DNA of 64,000 bases from JBMNMS01 sp050953445 (GCA_050953445.1 JBMNMS010000001.1:372001-436000); one strand, 5' to 3'. Positions 50,956 to 58,878 are shown, counted from the stretch's first letter. Made by a program: numbers and translations. The notes: a model not told the origin generated them from the letters alone.

Positions 50956-52278
50956 ATGTCCAATGTAATTGAGAAAGGTAAAAAATATAATCTATATTCC
51001 TGGTCAGCACAGAGTTCCATAAACCCGACCAATATAGTCAGAGCTGAAGGAATCTTTTTTTGGGACGAGAACGGGAAAAGATATTATGATATGTCATCCC
51101 AGCTGGTTAATATGAATCTGGGTCATGGCAATAAGAAAATAATCCGAGCAATTAAAGACCAGGCCGATAAATTAGCATTTATCTCTCCCTCCCTCTCCTG
51201 CGATGTCAGGTCGGAGGCCGCGAAACGAATCACTGAAATCTCGGGTCTTGATGGAGCGAAGGTTTTCTTCGTTAATGCCGGTGCTGAAGCTAATGAGAAT
51301 GCATTAAAAATGGCAAAAGCTTATACGGGAAGAAACAAATTTCTTTCCATGTATAGATCTTACCACGGAGCCACCTATGGTGCCGCAAACCTAACCGGTG
51401 AACCCCGCCGGTTCATCAACGAGCCCGGAATCCCCGGTTTTATAAAGTTTGAAGGCCCCTATGAATATCGTGCTCCCAAGGCCTGTAAGTTTTATAGTGA
51501 GGAGGACGTAACCTCATACTATCTTGAACTCTTTGAAAACCAAATCCACTATGAGGGCCCATCAAATATTGCTGCCGTTTTTTTGGAAACCGTTGTTGGA
51601 TCCAATGGAGTTTTAATCCCACCTAAGGGATATCTACAGGGAGTCAGAGCTCTTTGTGATGAATATGGAATTTGCATGGTATGCGATGAGGTTATGTCTG
51701 GATTTGGAAGAACCGGTAAGTGGTTTGCCTTTCAAAACTGGGACATAAAACCTGATCTTGTGACTTTCGCCAAAGGCTCCACCTGTGGATATGTCCCACT
51801 CGGCGGAGTTATTGCTTCAAGAAATATAGCGGATCATTTTGACAATAATAAAATGTTCTGCGGTTTGACCTATAGCGGTCATCCTATTGGCTGTGCAGCG
51901 GCCATAGCCGCCATAGAGGTCTATGAGGAGGAAAACATTTTCCACAATGTACAGAAAGTGGGCGCCCTACTGGCTGATAAGTTATCCGAAATAAAATATC
52001 GTCATCCCTGTGTGGGAGACGTTCGACATATTGGACTTTTTTCCACCATAGAGCTGGTAAAAAGTAAGGATACCCGTGAACCTATAGTCCCTTTCGGCAG
52101 CGATCCCGAGGGAATCATGCCCAAAATAATCGGCATGCTGAAAGAAAAAGGCTTTTACACCTATTCCCATGAAAATATGGTTCACATATCCCCACCTTTA
52201 ATAATTACCACTGACCAATTAAGGGAAGCTATTGCGATTTTAGACGATGTATTGTTTCAGGTGGATATAATGAAATAA
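50956..52278 (+). CDS. Class III aminotransferase, possibly taurine or omega-amino acid type
   Basis: A 440-residue pyridoxal-phosphate enzyme of fold type I, class III. Visible motifs are NAGAEANENALKMAKAYTGR near 107, HGATYGA, the Asp of VCDEVMSGFGRTG near 242, and the PLP lysine in LVTFAKGSTCGYVPLGG near 270. The overall pattern suggests taurine, beta-alanine or other omega-amine substrates, with 2-oxoglutarate or pyruvate as acceptor. It is 14 bases after the aldehyde dehydrogenase, which could handle its product. The substrate remains inference. Confidence 0.85.
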   Translation: MSNVIEKGKKYNLYSWSAQSSINPTNIVRAEGIFFWDENGKRYYDMSSQLVNMNLGHGNKKIIRAIKDQADKLAFISPSLSCDVRSEAAKRITEISGLDGAKVFFVNAGAEANENALKMAKAYTGRNKFLSMYRSYHGATYGAANLTGEPRRFINEPGIPGFIKFEGPYEYRAPKACKFYSEEDVTSYYLELFENQIHYEGPSNIAAVFLETVVGSNGVLIPPKGYLQGVRALCDEYGICMVCDEVMSGFGRTGKWFAFQNWDIKPDLVTFAKGSTCGYVPLGGVIASRNIADHFDNNKMFCGLTYSGHPIGCAAAIAAIEVYEEENIFHNVQKVGALLADKLSEIKYRHPCVGDVRHIGLFSTIELVKSKDTREPIVPFGSDPEGIMPKIIGMLKEKGFYTYSHENMVHISPPLIITTDQLREAIAILDDVLFQVDIMK

Positions 52279-52287
52279 TTGTTTACA

Positions 52288-52324
52288 ATAAGGAGAACGG
52301 ATGTTTACATATTGTTCTCCTTAT
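52288..52324. repeat. Inverted repeat carrying the lexA control region
   Basis: Perfect 11-bp arms ATAAGGAGAAC / GTTCTCCTTAT with a 15-base centre, just after the aminotransferase stop. In RNA it would form a hairpin without a T run, so at best a weak terminator. It overlaps the LexA box and the lexA promoter. Confidence 0.65.
52295..52306 (+). promoter_or_regulatory. LexA box
   Basis: GAACGGATGTTT matches the Gram-positive SOS box core GAAC-N4-GTTY, including the R-N-R-Y centre; the outer flanks are A rather than C and G. It lies over the -35 region of lexA, fitting autorepression. Confidence 0.75.
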
Positions 52325-52332
52325 GCTATTCT
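52304..52332 (+). promoter_or_regulatory. Predicted SigA-type promoter of lexA
   Basis: TTTACA (52304-52309), 17-base spacer, TATTCT (52327-52332). The LexA box overlaps the -35. Confidence 0.55.
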
Positions 52333-52355
52333 ATTCGTAAGGGAGGACGCTTGCG

Positions 52356-53021
52356 ATGGAACACTTAAAGGAAAGAGAAAGAAATATTTTACGCTATATG
52401 AAGTCTGAGATACAAAAAAAAGGCTATCCACCTACCGTAAGGGAAATGTGCCAGGCTTTAAACATAAAATCCACATCGACGGCCCATAAGGATTTAGCTT
52501 CCTTGGAGCGCAAAGGCTATATTAGAAAGGATGTTTCAAAACCCAGGGCCATAGAAATATTGTATTCAGAATCCGGCGCCCCCATAGATGGAGAGGCCCT
52601 TAATACTTCTCAAACGAAGGAAACTGAGCGCACCGATATAGTGGATATACCCGTTATAGGACGAATTGCAGCAGGCACACCTATCCTAGCAGAGGAAAAT
52701 ATTGAGGACACCTTCCCCGTCCCCGCCCGTTACACCACTAAGGGAAACCATTTCATGCTCACCGTCCGGGGAGATAGCATGATAGATGCCGGCATCCATA
52801 ACGGTGACTACATACTGGTTCGACAGCAAAACACTGCCAATAACGGCGATATAGTTGTAGCCATGATCGATGGCTTTGAAAGTGAAGCCACGGTTAAAAC
52901 CTTCTACCGGGAGAGTAATCATATTAGGTTGCAACCGGAGAACACTTCCATGAGCCCGATTATTGTAAGTGATGTAAAAATACTAGGTCTGGTCAAAGGA
53001 GTTTTCAGGTATTTTACCTAA
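52356..53021 (+). CDS. lexA: SOS repressor LexA
   Basis: Repressor of the DNA-damage response that self-cleaves when RecA filaments form. The 221-residue protein has the N-terminal winged helix (GYPPTVREMCQALNIKSTST in part), the Ala-Gly cleavage site in RIAAGTPI near 110, and an S24 peptidase domain with the serine in VRGDSMIDAGI and the lysine in EATVKTFY. It is monocistronic, with its own LexA box and a strong terminator. Confidence 0.96.
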   Translation: MEHLKERERNILRYMKSEIQKKGYPPTVREMCQALNIKSTSTAHKDLASLERKGYIRKDVSKPRAIEILYSESGAPIDGEALNTSQTKETERTDIVDIPVIGRIAAGTPILAEENIEDTFPVPARYTTKGNHFMLTVRGDSMIDAGIHNGDYILVRQQNTANNGDIVVAMIDGFESEATVKTFYRESNHIRLQPENTSMSPIIVSDVKILGLVKGVFRYFT

Positions 53022-53088
53022 CTATTTCCGCTATAAAAATCTTTGAACCGGCAACAGAGTTGCTTCATTTACTGGATAGCTAATTTTA

Positions 53089-53116
53089 AAAGTCCATTTC
53101 TTCCGAAATGGACTTT
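53089..53116. terminator. Bidirectional terminator between lexA and the VWA gene
   Basis: Perfect 12-bp stem AAAGTCCATTTC / GAAATGGACTTT with a 4-base loop; T-rich sequence follows on the minus strand and a short CTTTCC on the plus strand. Confidence 0.75.
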
Positions 53117-53120
53117 CCTG

Positions 53121-54332
53121 TCACTTGTTTACCAATAAATGTTTTATTCCTTTTTCCAATCCGTTTAAAGAAAGTTCAAACATGGGAAAGCGCTTTTCTA
53201 ACTCTTCCAGAGTATAATGTCCAAATACATCGTGCCAGCATGATTGTCTTAACGGATTTAACCAAATATGGTGGGGATATTTTTTTCGAAACTTATTTAG
53301 CCATTCTATGCCCGGTAATTCATTATAAAGCCCTATGACATTATTGCCCCCCCTACTGAATAATTCAGATGGAGCCATGGTGGCATCCCCCACAATTATA
53401 ACGCGATAATCGCTATTCAATGTCCTTAAAACCTTATCAGTTTCCACCCAATCGCCTCTCCTGCACGCCGGTGTTGTATAAAGGTGATCATAGATGCAAT
53501 TGTGGAAATAGTATACCTTTAGGTCACTAAAGTGGTTCGATTTACTAACCGACTGGAAAAGGGCACTGCAAAGCCTGCTGTGCATCCTCATGGATCCATC
53601 GGAGTCAAATAACAATAAAAGCTTTATACTGTTCTTTCTAGGCCTTTCCCAAACCAGATTTAGCATCCCCGCATGATCTGAAGTTTCTTTAATTGTACCG
53701 TCAATGTCCAGTTCGGTTTTAGGTATATCCTCATTGCTGGAAAACTGACGCAATTTCCTAAAGGCCATTTGAAATTGCCTGGTATCTAAAATATTATCCT
53801 CTCGAAAATCCCTGTAGTCTCGTTTTTGGGCAACCTGTAATGCGGATCTATGCCTTCCTTCACCGCTTACCCTGATTCCCTGCTCTGCAAATCCCCCTAC
53901 ACCCAAAGGAGAGGTTCCTCCGGTGCCTATCCAATAACTTCCCCCTTGGTGTGCCTCCTGCTGCTCCTGCAATCTTTCCTCCAACATCCTTTGGAGCTTT
54001 TCTAAATCGTATTTATCTCGGCCTTCAACATATCTGTCCCAAAGTTCATATCTGAGAACCTGCTCATCGTATTCCCCCTGGTTCAACCATTCCCAAACCT
54101 GATCCGGTATATCCTCCAGCCTTTCTATATTCTTAAAATAAAGATAAAAAGCCTGGTCGAATTTATCGTATTCTGACTCACTCTTTATGAGGGTAGCACG
54201 GCATAAATGATAAAATGCTAAGAGGCTGGGCGGGCAAAGCCCTTTATCCAAGGCCTCCGTAAGCATTAACCATTCATCCATGGATACCTTTACTTCCCTT
54301 GCACGCATCAAATAGAAAAAATCTATAAACAT
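53121..54332 (-). CDS. VWA-domain (CoxE-like) protein
   Basis: A 403-residue protein: an N-terminal helical CoxE-like region (about 1-130), a Gln/Glu-rich linker (about 130-185) and a C-terminal von Willebrand A domain (about 205-370). The metal-site motif reads LLLFDSDGSMRMHSRL, so the usual DxSxS is DSDGS, a variant with Asp in place of the first Ser. Such proteins pair with MoxR ATPases as chaperone or maturation systems; the client is unknown. It follows the MoxR gene by nine bases. Confidence 0.85.
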   Translation of the reverse strand: MFIDFFYLMRAREVKVSMDEWLMLTEALDKGLCPPSLLAFYHLCRATLIKSESEYDKFDQAFYLYFKNIERLEDIPDQVWEWLNQGEYDEQVLRYELWDRYVEGRDKYDLEKLQRMLEERLQEQQEAHQGGSYWIGTGGTSPLGVGGFAEQGIRVSGEGRHRSALQVAQKRDYRDFREDNILDTRQFQMAFRKLRQFSSNEDIPKTELDIDGTIKETSDHAGMLNLVWERPRKNSIKLLLLFDSDGSMRMHSRLCSALFQSVSKSNHFSDLKVYYFHNCIYDHLYTTPACRRGDWVETDKVLRTLNSDYRVIIVGDATMAPSELFSRGGNNVIGLYNELPGIEWLNKFRKKYPHHIWLNPLRQSCWHDVFGHYTLEELEKRFPMFELSLNGLEKGIKHLLVNK

Positions 54333-54341
54333 TGTTATCTC

Positions 54342-55187
54342 CTATTGATACCTTGATCCGGGGCGCCTTGTTAATGCATCGGTTACAATATCTATATCCT
54401 GATTCTTTTTTAACAATACTCCCAAGAATGGAAAAATATCTTCCATCTGATCAAGATTCGCTCCGCTTAGCTGCATGGCTTGAATCCAATCTAAAAGCTC
54501 CGATGTGCTAGGTTTCTTTTCAACATCCCTCATCCTTCTAATCTGATAAAACGCCTCCATAGTTTGTAAAAGTAGCTTCTCCTCCACATCAGGATAATGA
54601 ACCTTCACTATCTCCCTCATCTTTTCCTGCTCAGGGAATGCTATATAATGAAAGATACATCTGCGTAAAAAGGCATCGGGCAATTCCTTTTCTGCATTGG
54701 AGGTGATAATCACTATTGGGCGTCTATGGGCCTTGATGGTCTCCTTTGTTTCCGCAATATAAAACTCCATACGATCCAGCTCCCAAAGAAGATCGTTAGG
54801 AAACTCTAAATCCGCCTTGTCTATTTCATCGATGAGAAGCACTGGCTGTTCTTCCGCAATGAAAGCTTCACCCAATTTTCCAAGCTTGATATACTTCCCT
54901 ATATCCTTTACATCCCCCTCCCCAAATTGACTGTCGTACAACCTTTGGACCGTATCATAAACGTATAGCCCATCCTGTGCTTTAGTTGTGGATTTAATAC
55001 TCCAAATAATCAATTCCTTTTTTAATGAGTCGGCGATAGCCTGAGCCAACATGGTTTTTCCGGTTCCGGGTTCACCCTTGATGAGCAAAGGCTTTTCTAA
55101 CGCTATAGCCACATTCACAGCATGCATCAATTCCGAAGAAGCAACATAGTCTTCGCTTCCACGAAATGAATTAAATGTTTTATCCAT
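54342..55187 (-). CDS. MoxR family AAA+ ATPase
   Basis: A hexameric AAA+ ATPase that, with a VWA partner, remodels or activates a client protein. Walker A is KGEPGTGKTMLAQAIA near 39, Walker B VLLIDEIDKADLEFPNDLL near 113, sensor 1 VIITSNAEKELPDAFLRRC near 160 with the arginine finger. The ATG at 55187 has AAGGAGAG nine bases upstream and gives 281 residues; an in-frame start at 55223 has no such site. No metal-centre or oxidase gene is adjacent, so the substrate is open. Confidence 0.9.
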   Translation of the reverse strand: MDKTFNSFRGSEDYVASSELMHAVNVAIALEKPLLIKGEPGTGKTMLAQAIADSLKKELIIWSIKSTTKAQDGLYVYDTVQRLYDSQFGEGDVKDIGKYIKLGKLGEAFIAEEQPVLLIDEIDKADLEFPNDLLWELDRMEFYIAETKETIKAHRRPIVIITSNAEKELPDAFLRRCIFHYIAFPEQEKMREIVKVHYPDVEEKLLLQTMEAFYQIRRMRDVEKKPSTSELLDWIQAMQLSGANLDQMEDIFPFLGVLLKKNQDIDIVTDALTRRPGSRYQ

Positions 55188-55293
55188 TAAACAATTCTCT
55201 CCTTCTAATATATCTTCCCCCAAAGAACTATGTCTCCACTACATATTGTATCAGAAATTCTCTAACAATCAAGCATTGAGGTTTTCCAACACG

Positions 55294-55321
55294 AAAAATG
55301 GCGGTCATATATCCCGCCATT
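55294..55321 (-). terminator. Terminator overlapping the amidase stop codon
   Basis: Minus strand AATGGCGG, 9-base loop, CCGCCATT, then TTT. The loop contains the amidase TGA, so the 5' arm is coding sequence. Confidence 0.75.
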
Positions 55322-56762
55322 CATCTAAATCCTCTTCGTCAGCATATTTATTCATCGTCTTTATGATCCCCAGGGCTACTGCCTTTGCATATCGTTCCAC
55401 ATATTCATTAGTCATCATATATTTCAGGTCACTTTCATTGGAAAGAAAGGCCCCCTCTATTATAACTGCCGGCATTTTTGAATACTTCAACACAATGAGA
55501 TCGGGACTCTGTCTTGCCCCTCTATTATAAAGTCCGACCTCTTTTGCCATTTCCCTTTGAATCGTATCAGCCAGAACCTTGCTGTTAATGAGGTATCCTT
55601 CCTCCAACACCTTATTTGAATAAAGCACTTCTGTTCCATTGGGTTTGGGGGATGTATTTGAATTATTATGTATACTTACAAACAGATCAGCCCCCATGTT
55701 ATTTGCCAATTCCGGTCTTTCCCTTGTAGATAATGTGGAATCGTCAAATCTTGTCATATCCACATTTGCCCCGGCGGTATTAAGATGTTCCCAAACCTTT
55801 AAGGCAACTGAAAGATTTACATCCTTCTCGTTCAAAACCACAGTCCCCGCTATTTTTCCTTGAGCCCCTGGATCTTTCCCACCATGACCAGGATCTATAA
55901 GTATAAGCTTATTTGCCATTCTTTCATCTAAGATAGGTATTGATGATGGTGCACCACCTGTCTGATCAGCCGATATGGTGGGACGTGGGAAATCAATGTA
56001 TAGACTTGTCCCATCGGAGGATTTGCTTACCTTGCCTGACAAATTCAAATCTAAATCAACAACCACCCTTACGGTGAGGTTGTCAAATTGCGAATAACGA
56101 ATAGCACCAAACACTTCATTATCTACATTGATTCTGCCCCCTCCGTTTGCAATTCTGGCATCTTTTATATCTACGCTAAATCTTTTGGGATTTACGTAAC
56201 TCTGTTGGGCTATTTTGTCAATAACTCTATCCGCATCAATCGTTATCCTGTAATAGTCTTCCTTTTCCACGACTTTTATAGTGCCGATTGCAATTTTCGG
56301 CTCCCTGGGCTGTTCTTCCTTTGTCGGCAGATTTACTATTACGGTTCTGGTTGTATCATCCCAATCTACTTCACATCCCAAAGACTCTGAAACAAAGCGC
56401 ACAGGTATCATTGTTCGATTCTTTACAATCCGTGCAGGCACGTCCATAATCCTTTTCACACCATTTACCAGCCCCTCTTTTGAGCCGATGGTCAATTGGA
56501 CCTTGTCCATTTCTATTTGTACCCCAACCTCCTGGCTTTGATTATCCCATGTTACAACTCCCCCCATAGCTTCGAAAAAAGCCCTGGCCGGAATTAATGT
56601 ACGTCCGCCTTCAATAATGGGTTCAACCTCAGTTTTAACGATTTCATTATTAAGCGTCATAGTTATAGGCTTTTCATTTGCAAATGTCTGCAAGGTCATG
56701 CCCATGGCCATTGCCATCACAAATGCAATAATTATCAAACCCGTTTTCCTTACAGCGTTCAT
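55305..56762 (-). CDS. N-acetylmuramoyl-L-alanine amidase (Amidase_3) with stalk and AMIN domains
   Basis: Secreted zinc enzyme that cuts the bond between MurNAc and the stem peptide. An N-terminal signal peptide (about 1-29) is followed by a copper-amine-oxidase-like stalk domain (about 33-148; GGRTLIPARAFFEAMGG and RTMIPVRFVSESLG are typical), an AMIN domain (about 160-255) and the Amidase_3 domain (about 290-475). Zinc and catalytic residues stand in LIDPGHGGKDPGAQG, SIHNNSN and VIIEGAFLSNESD. AMIN domains commonly bring amidases to the wall or septum. Monocistronic, 485 residues. Confidence 0.93.
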   Translation of the reverse strand: MNAVRKTGLIIIAFVMAMAMGMTLQTFANEKPITMTLNNEIVKTEVEPIIEGGRTLIPARAFFEAMGGVVTWDNQSQEVGVQIEMDKVQLTIGSKEGLVNGVKRIMDVPARIVKNRTMIPVRFVSESLGCEVDWDDTTRTVIVNLPTKEEQPREPKIAIGTIKVVEKEDYYRITIDADRVIDKIAQQSYVNPKRFSVDIKDARIANGGGRINVDNEVFGAIRYSQFDNLTVRVVVDLDLNLSGKVSKSSDGTSLYIDFPRPTISADQTGGAPSSIPILDERMANKLILIDPGHGGKDPGAQGKIAGTVVLNEKDVNLSVALKVWEHLNTAGANVDMTRFDDSTLSTRERPELANNMGADLFVSIHNNSNTSPKPNGTEVLYSNKVLEEGYLINSKVLADTIQREMAKEVGLYNRGARQSPDLIVLKYSKMPAVIIEGAFLSNESDLKYMMTNEYVERYAKAVALGIIKTMNKYADEEDLDEWRDI

Positions 56763-56956
56763 ATGTTACCCCACTTTCATATATAGGAATAATATCTATG
56801 TCTAATAAATTGGTTTCTTAATTATACGACATTTTTCATCCCATATAGCCCTTTTAATCGAAATGTAATGGAATTGTAACCGAATCATAGGGCATTTCTT
56901 CTAATTGGGCAATCCATTATACAACTCATATAAACCACAATTTTATGAAGATTCCC

Positions 56957-56985
56957 TTGCCTTTTTCCTCTATTTTCGCTATACT
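56957..56985 (+). promoter_or_regulatory. Predicted promoter of tRNA-Val
   Basis: TTGCCT (56957-56962), 17-base spacer, TATACT (56980-56985), about 58 bases before the tRNA. The rest of the gap after the amidase start (56763-56956) shows nothing I can name. Confidence 0.55.
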
Positions 56986-57042
56986 AATTTAGTAACTGGA
57001 TTTATGTTCAGGGATAACCCTTCATTCTTTCGGAAATTTTAG

Positions 57043-57118
57043 GGGCGGTTAGCTCAGCTGGTAGAGCACCTGCTCGACAAGCAGGGGGTCGTTGGTTCGA
57101 GCCCAATACTGCCCACCA
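57043..57118 (+). tRNA. tRNA-Val (GAC)
   Basis: 76-base cloverleaf with encoded CCA. Acceptor arms GGGCGGT / ACTGCCC pair (one G-U), the D arm is GCTC / GAGC, the anticodon stem CCTGC / GCAGG, the T arm GTTGG / CCAAT. The anticodon loop is TCGACAA, so the anticodon is GAC (valine), with C instead of the near-universal U at position 33. Confidence 0.88.
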
Positions 57119-57121
57119 TGA

Positions 57122-57157
57122 AACGAGCAGAGGTATTTACCCTGCTCGTTGATTTCT
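57122..57157 (+). terminator. Terminator after tRNA-Val
   Basis: 9-bp stem AACGAGCAG / CTGCTCGTT with an 11-base loop, followed by GATTTCT. Confidence 0.6.
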
Positions 57158-57248
57158 CTACACTATATGCGCTTATCCCAATAGTTTTGGCAATAGAGTT
57201 ATTTTTCCTTCATGAATATTTGTGGCACAGAAACCCATTACCTTTAGG

Positions 57249-57632
57249 TTATGGGTAGTTGGCCAGACGATCAAGGATTTCCTTGTCTGCCGGACAAAAC
57301 TCGTATTCAGAAATTTCATCGACCTTTATCCAGCGAATATCATTGTGTTCAAGCTTCTTAGGCACACCGCTACAAATAGTTGCGTTGAATAATGTTAAAT
57401 GAACATTCATGTCTGGATATTCATGGTTAACATCCATGAAAACTTCACCCACATCTATAATTACATCTATCTCCTCCTTGCATTCACGTATGAGGGCCTG
57501 CTCCTTATCCTCACCTAACTCAACCTTTCCCCCAACAAACTCATAAAGAAGTGGCCGGGTCTTATGGGCGGGACGCTGGCAAATCATAAATCTGTCGTTG
57601 TCCCATATGATAGCTGCTACAACCTCCGTCAT
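57249..57632 (-). CDS. Nudix hydrolase, MutT-like
   Basis: A 127-residue nucleoside diphosphate-X hydrolase. The Nudix box is complete: G at GGKVELGEDKEQ, then REC-KEE-I (residues about 35-57). The small size and NTP-cleansing pattern suggest a MutT/8-oxo-dGTP or (di)nucleotide hydrolase; substrate is not readable. It lies between two tRNA genes on the opposite strand. Confidence 0.88.
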   Translation of the reverse strand: MTEVVAAIIWDNDRFMICQRPAHKTRPLLYEFVGGKVELGEDKEQALIRECKEEIDVIIDVGEVFMDVNHEYPDMNVHLTLFNATICSGVPKKLEHNDIRWIKVDEISEYEFCPADKEILDRLANYP

Positions 57633-57720
57633 AATTCACTCTCCATTCACTAATTTTATGCTATAATGATACCATAAAACGGCAACCGATTAGCAAATTA
57701 AAAAATGATTTAGTTATTAC

Positions 57721-57749
57721 TTGACGTAAGGGTTTTAAAAACATAATAT
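57721..57749 (+). promoter_or_regulatory. Predicted promoter of tRNA-Arg
   Basis: TTGACG (57721-57726), 17-base spacer, TAATAT (57744-57749), about 33 bases before the tRNA. Confidence 0.6.
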
Positions 57750-57781
57750 ATTATGGCAGGTGATATCCTAATCTTAGGCAT

Positions 57782-57858
57782 GCACCCGTAGCTCAGTTGG
57801 ATAGAGTGTCAGACTCCGACTCTGAAGGCCGCTGGTTCGAATCCAGTCGGGTGTACCA
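57782..57858 (+). tRNA. tRNA-Arg (CCG)
   Basis: 77-base cloverleaf with encoded CCA: acceptor GCACCCG / CGGGTGT, D stem GCTC / GAGT, anticodon stem TCAGA / TCTGA, loop CTCCGAC giving anticodon CCG, T arm GCTGG / CCAGT (closing G-U) with loop TTCGAAT. Confidence 0.93.
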
Positions 57859-57895
57859 TAATAAGAGGATACTCATTGAGTACCCTCTCAGACTG

Positions 57896-57920
57896 TAGAC
57901 ACCCTTAAGGGTGTCTATTT
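57896..57920 (+). terminator. Terminator after tRNA-Arg
   Basis: Perfect 9-bp stem TAGACACCC / GGGTGTCTA with TTAA loop, followed by TTTCTATT. A smaller hairpin (about 57864-57888) lies between it and the tRNA. Confidence 0.7.
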
Positions 57921-57928
57921 CTATTAAA

Positions 57929-58090
57929 GGCAAGAGAGGCTTGAACCCGGGAGGACGTTTGCCGTAAAGAAAACAGTCGAGGGCTGTTTTTAGGCGGACG
58001 ATCCAAGCATATCACACAGTAGCAGGACGGCAGATTTGCATGGCCTGAATTAAAATGCAAAGATGCACCAGTCCCTCCGCACGCACCACT
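57929..58090 (+). ncRNA. Candidate structured non-coding RNA
   Basis: A GC-rich stretch in an AT-rich gap with no reading frame but many nested pairings: GGCAA (57929) with TTGCC (57959); hairpin AAAACAG / CTGTTTT (57970-57990); GCGGA (57994) with TCCGC (58076), enclosing GGAC (58025) / GTCC (58071) and TTTGCAT (58035) / ATGCAAA (58055). About 160 bases. The layout suggests a large structured RNA, conceivably of the raiA type known from Clostridia, but I cannot confirm the family. Strand is uncertain: the pairings hold on both. Confidence 0.5.
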
Positions 58091-58129
58091 TCTAATGTCA
58101 AAAATGGATATCTAAAATAGGAGGCTGTT

Positions 58130-58411
58130 ATTAAAATCAAACCCTTAGATGACTATAAATTGGAGCTAACTTTTAAGAATGACGAAGTAAGGATGTTTGA
58201 TATGAAGCCTTATTTAGAAAAAGGAATATATAAAGAACTAAAAGATGAAAACATATTTAAAAGTGTAAAAGTATCTTTTTTACACCTTTCTGAAATCAGT
58301 ACAAAGCGCAATTCAAGTTACCCCCTAAAAAATATGCTATCCAGAATTGACATTACTGCCATTCTAATACCGTCCTATACTCTTTATTTTAAATGTTTAG
58401 GGCGGTTGTAA
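58130..58411 (+). pseudogene. DUF2442-type gene, decayed
   Basis: Directly after AGGAGG (58119-58124), an ATT at 58130 opens IKIKPLDDYKLELTFKNDEV, continuing MFDMKPYLEKGIYKELKDEN and FKSVKVSF, which I recognise as the DUF2442 family, usually starting MKIKP. The expected ATG is ATT, and after KVSF (about 58281) the frame continues as unrelated residues to a stop at 58409. The family is often linked to toxin-antitoxin pairs (with DUF4160 partners); no partner gene remains. Both the lost start and the altered end point to decay. Confidence 0.65.
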
Positions 58412-58506
58412 ATTTTTAGGCATTATGCAATAATGTAATCAGTTTCCGGCACAGGAGCTTTGGGTATAATAGCTATATATATATTAAAAAGGAAAGGAAT
58501 AATAAG

Positions 58507-58851
58507 ATGGAAAAATATATTAAGAATGTAGAGCACAACCAGGGATTCTCATTAGCAGATTCAGTAGACTATCTGACGGGACAAATAGTAAGCAAAACCC
58601 TGTCCCAAAATAGGTATAATAGCCTTACACTGTTTGCCTTTGATAAGGATGAGGAAATCAGCGCCCACGAATCCGATGGCGATGCCATGGTAACCGCCCT
58701 GGACGGCAAGGCTAAAATTACAATTGCCGATAAGGAGTATATCGTGACCGCAGGGGAAACAATTGTAATGCCAGCCAAAACACCCCATGCAGTATACGCT
58801 TTGGAGCCGTTCAAAATGTTTTTGATAGTAATATTTCCCGAAAACAGATAA
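58507..58851 (+). CDS. Small cupin-domain protein
   Basis: A 114-residue single-domain cupin. Metal ligands can be seen in motif 1 (SAHESDGDAMVTALDG, near 55-70) and motif 2 (GETIVMPAKTPHAVYA, near 84-99). Small cupins of this kind have very different substrates or act as sensors; the function here is unknown. TATAAT at 58465-58470 is a likely -10. The sortase gene follows after 27 bases, possibly cotranscribed. Confidence 0.85.
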   Translation: MEKYIKNVEHNQGFSLADSVDYLTGQIVSKTLSQNRYNSLTLFAFDKDEEISAHESDGDAMVTALDGKAKITIADKEYIVTAGETIVMPAKTPHAVYALEPFKMFLIVIFPENR

Positions 58852-58878
58852 CAGATCTTCACAAACGTTGGTGGCCAT

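Noticed and set aside
57929..57963. Minus-strand GGGTTCAAGCC resembling a tRNA T arm
   Set aside because: The five-base T stem and a matching acceptor, D and anticodon arm cannot be formed.
58060..58085. Minus-strand GGAGGGACTGG resembling part of a SAM-I (S-box) riboswitch
   Set aside because: The remaining conserved S-box segments and a downstream methionine-related gene on that strand are absent.
57782..58130. tRNA-Arg as an integration site for a mobile element
   Set aside because: No repeat of the tRNA 3' end and no integrase gene were seen nearby; the decayed DUF2442 gene alone is weak evidence.
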